A DNA stretch of 33,787 bases from Caballeronia zhejiangensis (GTDB lineage Bacteria > Pseudomonadota > Gammaproteobacteria > Burkholderiales > Burkholderiaceae): assembly GCF_000698575.1 (NCBI RefSeq), contig NZ_JFHD01000052.1, positions 1 through 33,787 of the forward strand, in the 5' to 3' direction. Shown here piece after piece: positions 33,436 through 33,787 of this stretch. Position 1 is the first letter of the stretch. Every line of letters starts with the position of its first letter. A model generated the notes under the pieces. That model was not told the DNA's origin. It worked only from the letters and a program-made list of their open reading frames with translations, and did not search any database. The translations under genes were made by a program, and so were the position numbers.

Positions 33436-33787
33436 TCAGCCTCGGTCGTTTTCACGCGCGGCATCGCGACGCGAAAGCAATGCGAGCGCCATTCCCGCGC
33501 CTGCCGCCACGAGCACCGCGCGCCACGGATGCCGCCGCACCGCAGCATTCGCATGCGATGCCTTGCGGCCAGCGCCGACCATCGCGAGCGCGGTGGCGCG
33601 CGTGGCCGTCGATTCGGCGCGCGCGAGCTTGCGCGACAACGCCAGCGCCCGCGCGACGGCGGATACCTTCTTGCGCGCCTGTCCCGTCAGTTGTTGCGCG
33701 TGTTGTGCGCGGGCGCCGATCGCGCGGCGCGCGCTCGCCGTGGCGGGGGCATCGTCAGGAGCGCTTGCCGGCGTGAGCGGCGCGGCG
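33436..33787 (-). CDS. DUF883-like membrane-anchored protein, partial (5' end beyond window)
   Basis: The minus-strand frame is open from the right window edge to the stop at 33436-33438. The visible part is 116 residues: an Ala/Arg-rich helical segment (ending HAQQLTGQARKKVSAVARAL), then a single C-terminal transmembrane region (RRHPWRAVLVAAGAGMALALLSRR). That end is typical of the DUF883/YqjD/ElaB family of inner-membrane, ribosome-associated stress proteins. Its N-terminal start is not visible. The frame has a TTG start candidate at 33639 but it would cut the domain. The function is inferred only from the membrane-anchor motif. Confidence 0.65.
   Translation of the reverse strand, partial: AAPLTPASAPDDAPATASARRAIGARAQHAQQLTGQARKKVSAVARALALSRKLARAESTATRATALAMVGAGRKASHANAAVRRHPWRAVLVAAGAGMALALLSRRDAARENDRG

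Noticed and set aside
33348..33554. 68-residue minus-strand frame below the DUF883-like gene
   Set aside because: It overlaps the DUF883-like gene in another frame, has no domain, and its start is internal to that gene.
1..33787. CRISPR arrays, tRNA or rRNA genes, integrase/attachment sites or phage genes
   Set aside because: I saw no regularly spaced repeats, no cloverleaf-type or rRNA sequence, and no integrase or structural phage gene; only the IS66 fragment is mobile.

Overview
The window is GC-rich chromosomal DNA that most resembles a Burkholderiaceae genome (Caballeronia/Paraburkholderia/Burkholderia type). The evidence is strong G/C third-position bias, a Gram-negative C-type porin with a terminal Phe, an HU protein with a lysine/alanine-rich histone H1-like tail, and a Caulobacter-like oxidative xylose module. 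Genus assignment is inference; there is no rRNA marker.

Layout. 1-319: the 3' end of an IS66-family transposase gene and its probable terminal repeat. 425-1069: an unknown lipoprotein. 1083-4790: a LacI-type regulator, a perfect palindromic operator, a D-xylonate dehydratase (XylD) and a D-xylose 1-dehydrogenase (XylB). This is the upper part of the oxidative (Weimberg/Dahms) xylose route; lactonase, lower-pathway enzymes and transporter are not here. 4818-6593: a small unknown protein (minus strand) and a metallo-beta-lactamase-fold lipoprotein.

6704-15151: a complete Wsp surface-sensing operon in canonical order, wspA-B-C-D-E-F-R. Genes B to F are joined by four ATGA stop/start overlaps. 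The output diguanylate cyclase gene wspR carries a +1 frameshift just upstream of its GGEEF codons, so the pathway appears to have lost its dedicated effector. A strong terminator follows.

15220-19225 (minus strand): a DUF1328 membrane peptide, a 55-residue acidic peptide, a LysE/RhtB exporter with a repeat-rich upstream region, an aldo/keto reductase and a ClC-type H+/Cl- antiporter. 19360-22409 (plus): a phospholipase D/TVP38 fusion overlapping an endonuclease/exonuclease/phosphatase-family gene. 22608-23069: the tailed HU protein. 23211-24978: a LysR regulator divergent from an SDR oxidoreductase. 24975-26549 (minus): a DnaQ exonuclease/GIY-YIG fusion whose stop codon shares the palindrome TTAA with the convergent SDR.

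26686-30767: an Anbu operon, comprising circularly permuted ATP-grasp protein, alpha-E protein, transglutaminase-like protein and the Anbu proteasome-like hydrolase. The transglutaminase-like member lacks its catalytic Cys. 30774-31742 (minus): a GDPD-fold protein lacking several canonical active-site residues. 31947-33110 (minus): a porin with a strong terminator. 33436 to the window end (minus): a partial DUF883-like protein.

The best leads are the frameshifted wspR, the Cys-less transglutaminase in the Anbu operon, the degenerate GDPD protein, and two palindromic regulatory sites (2165-2178 and 16706-16771).
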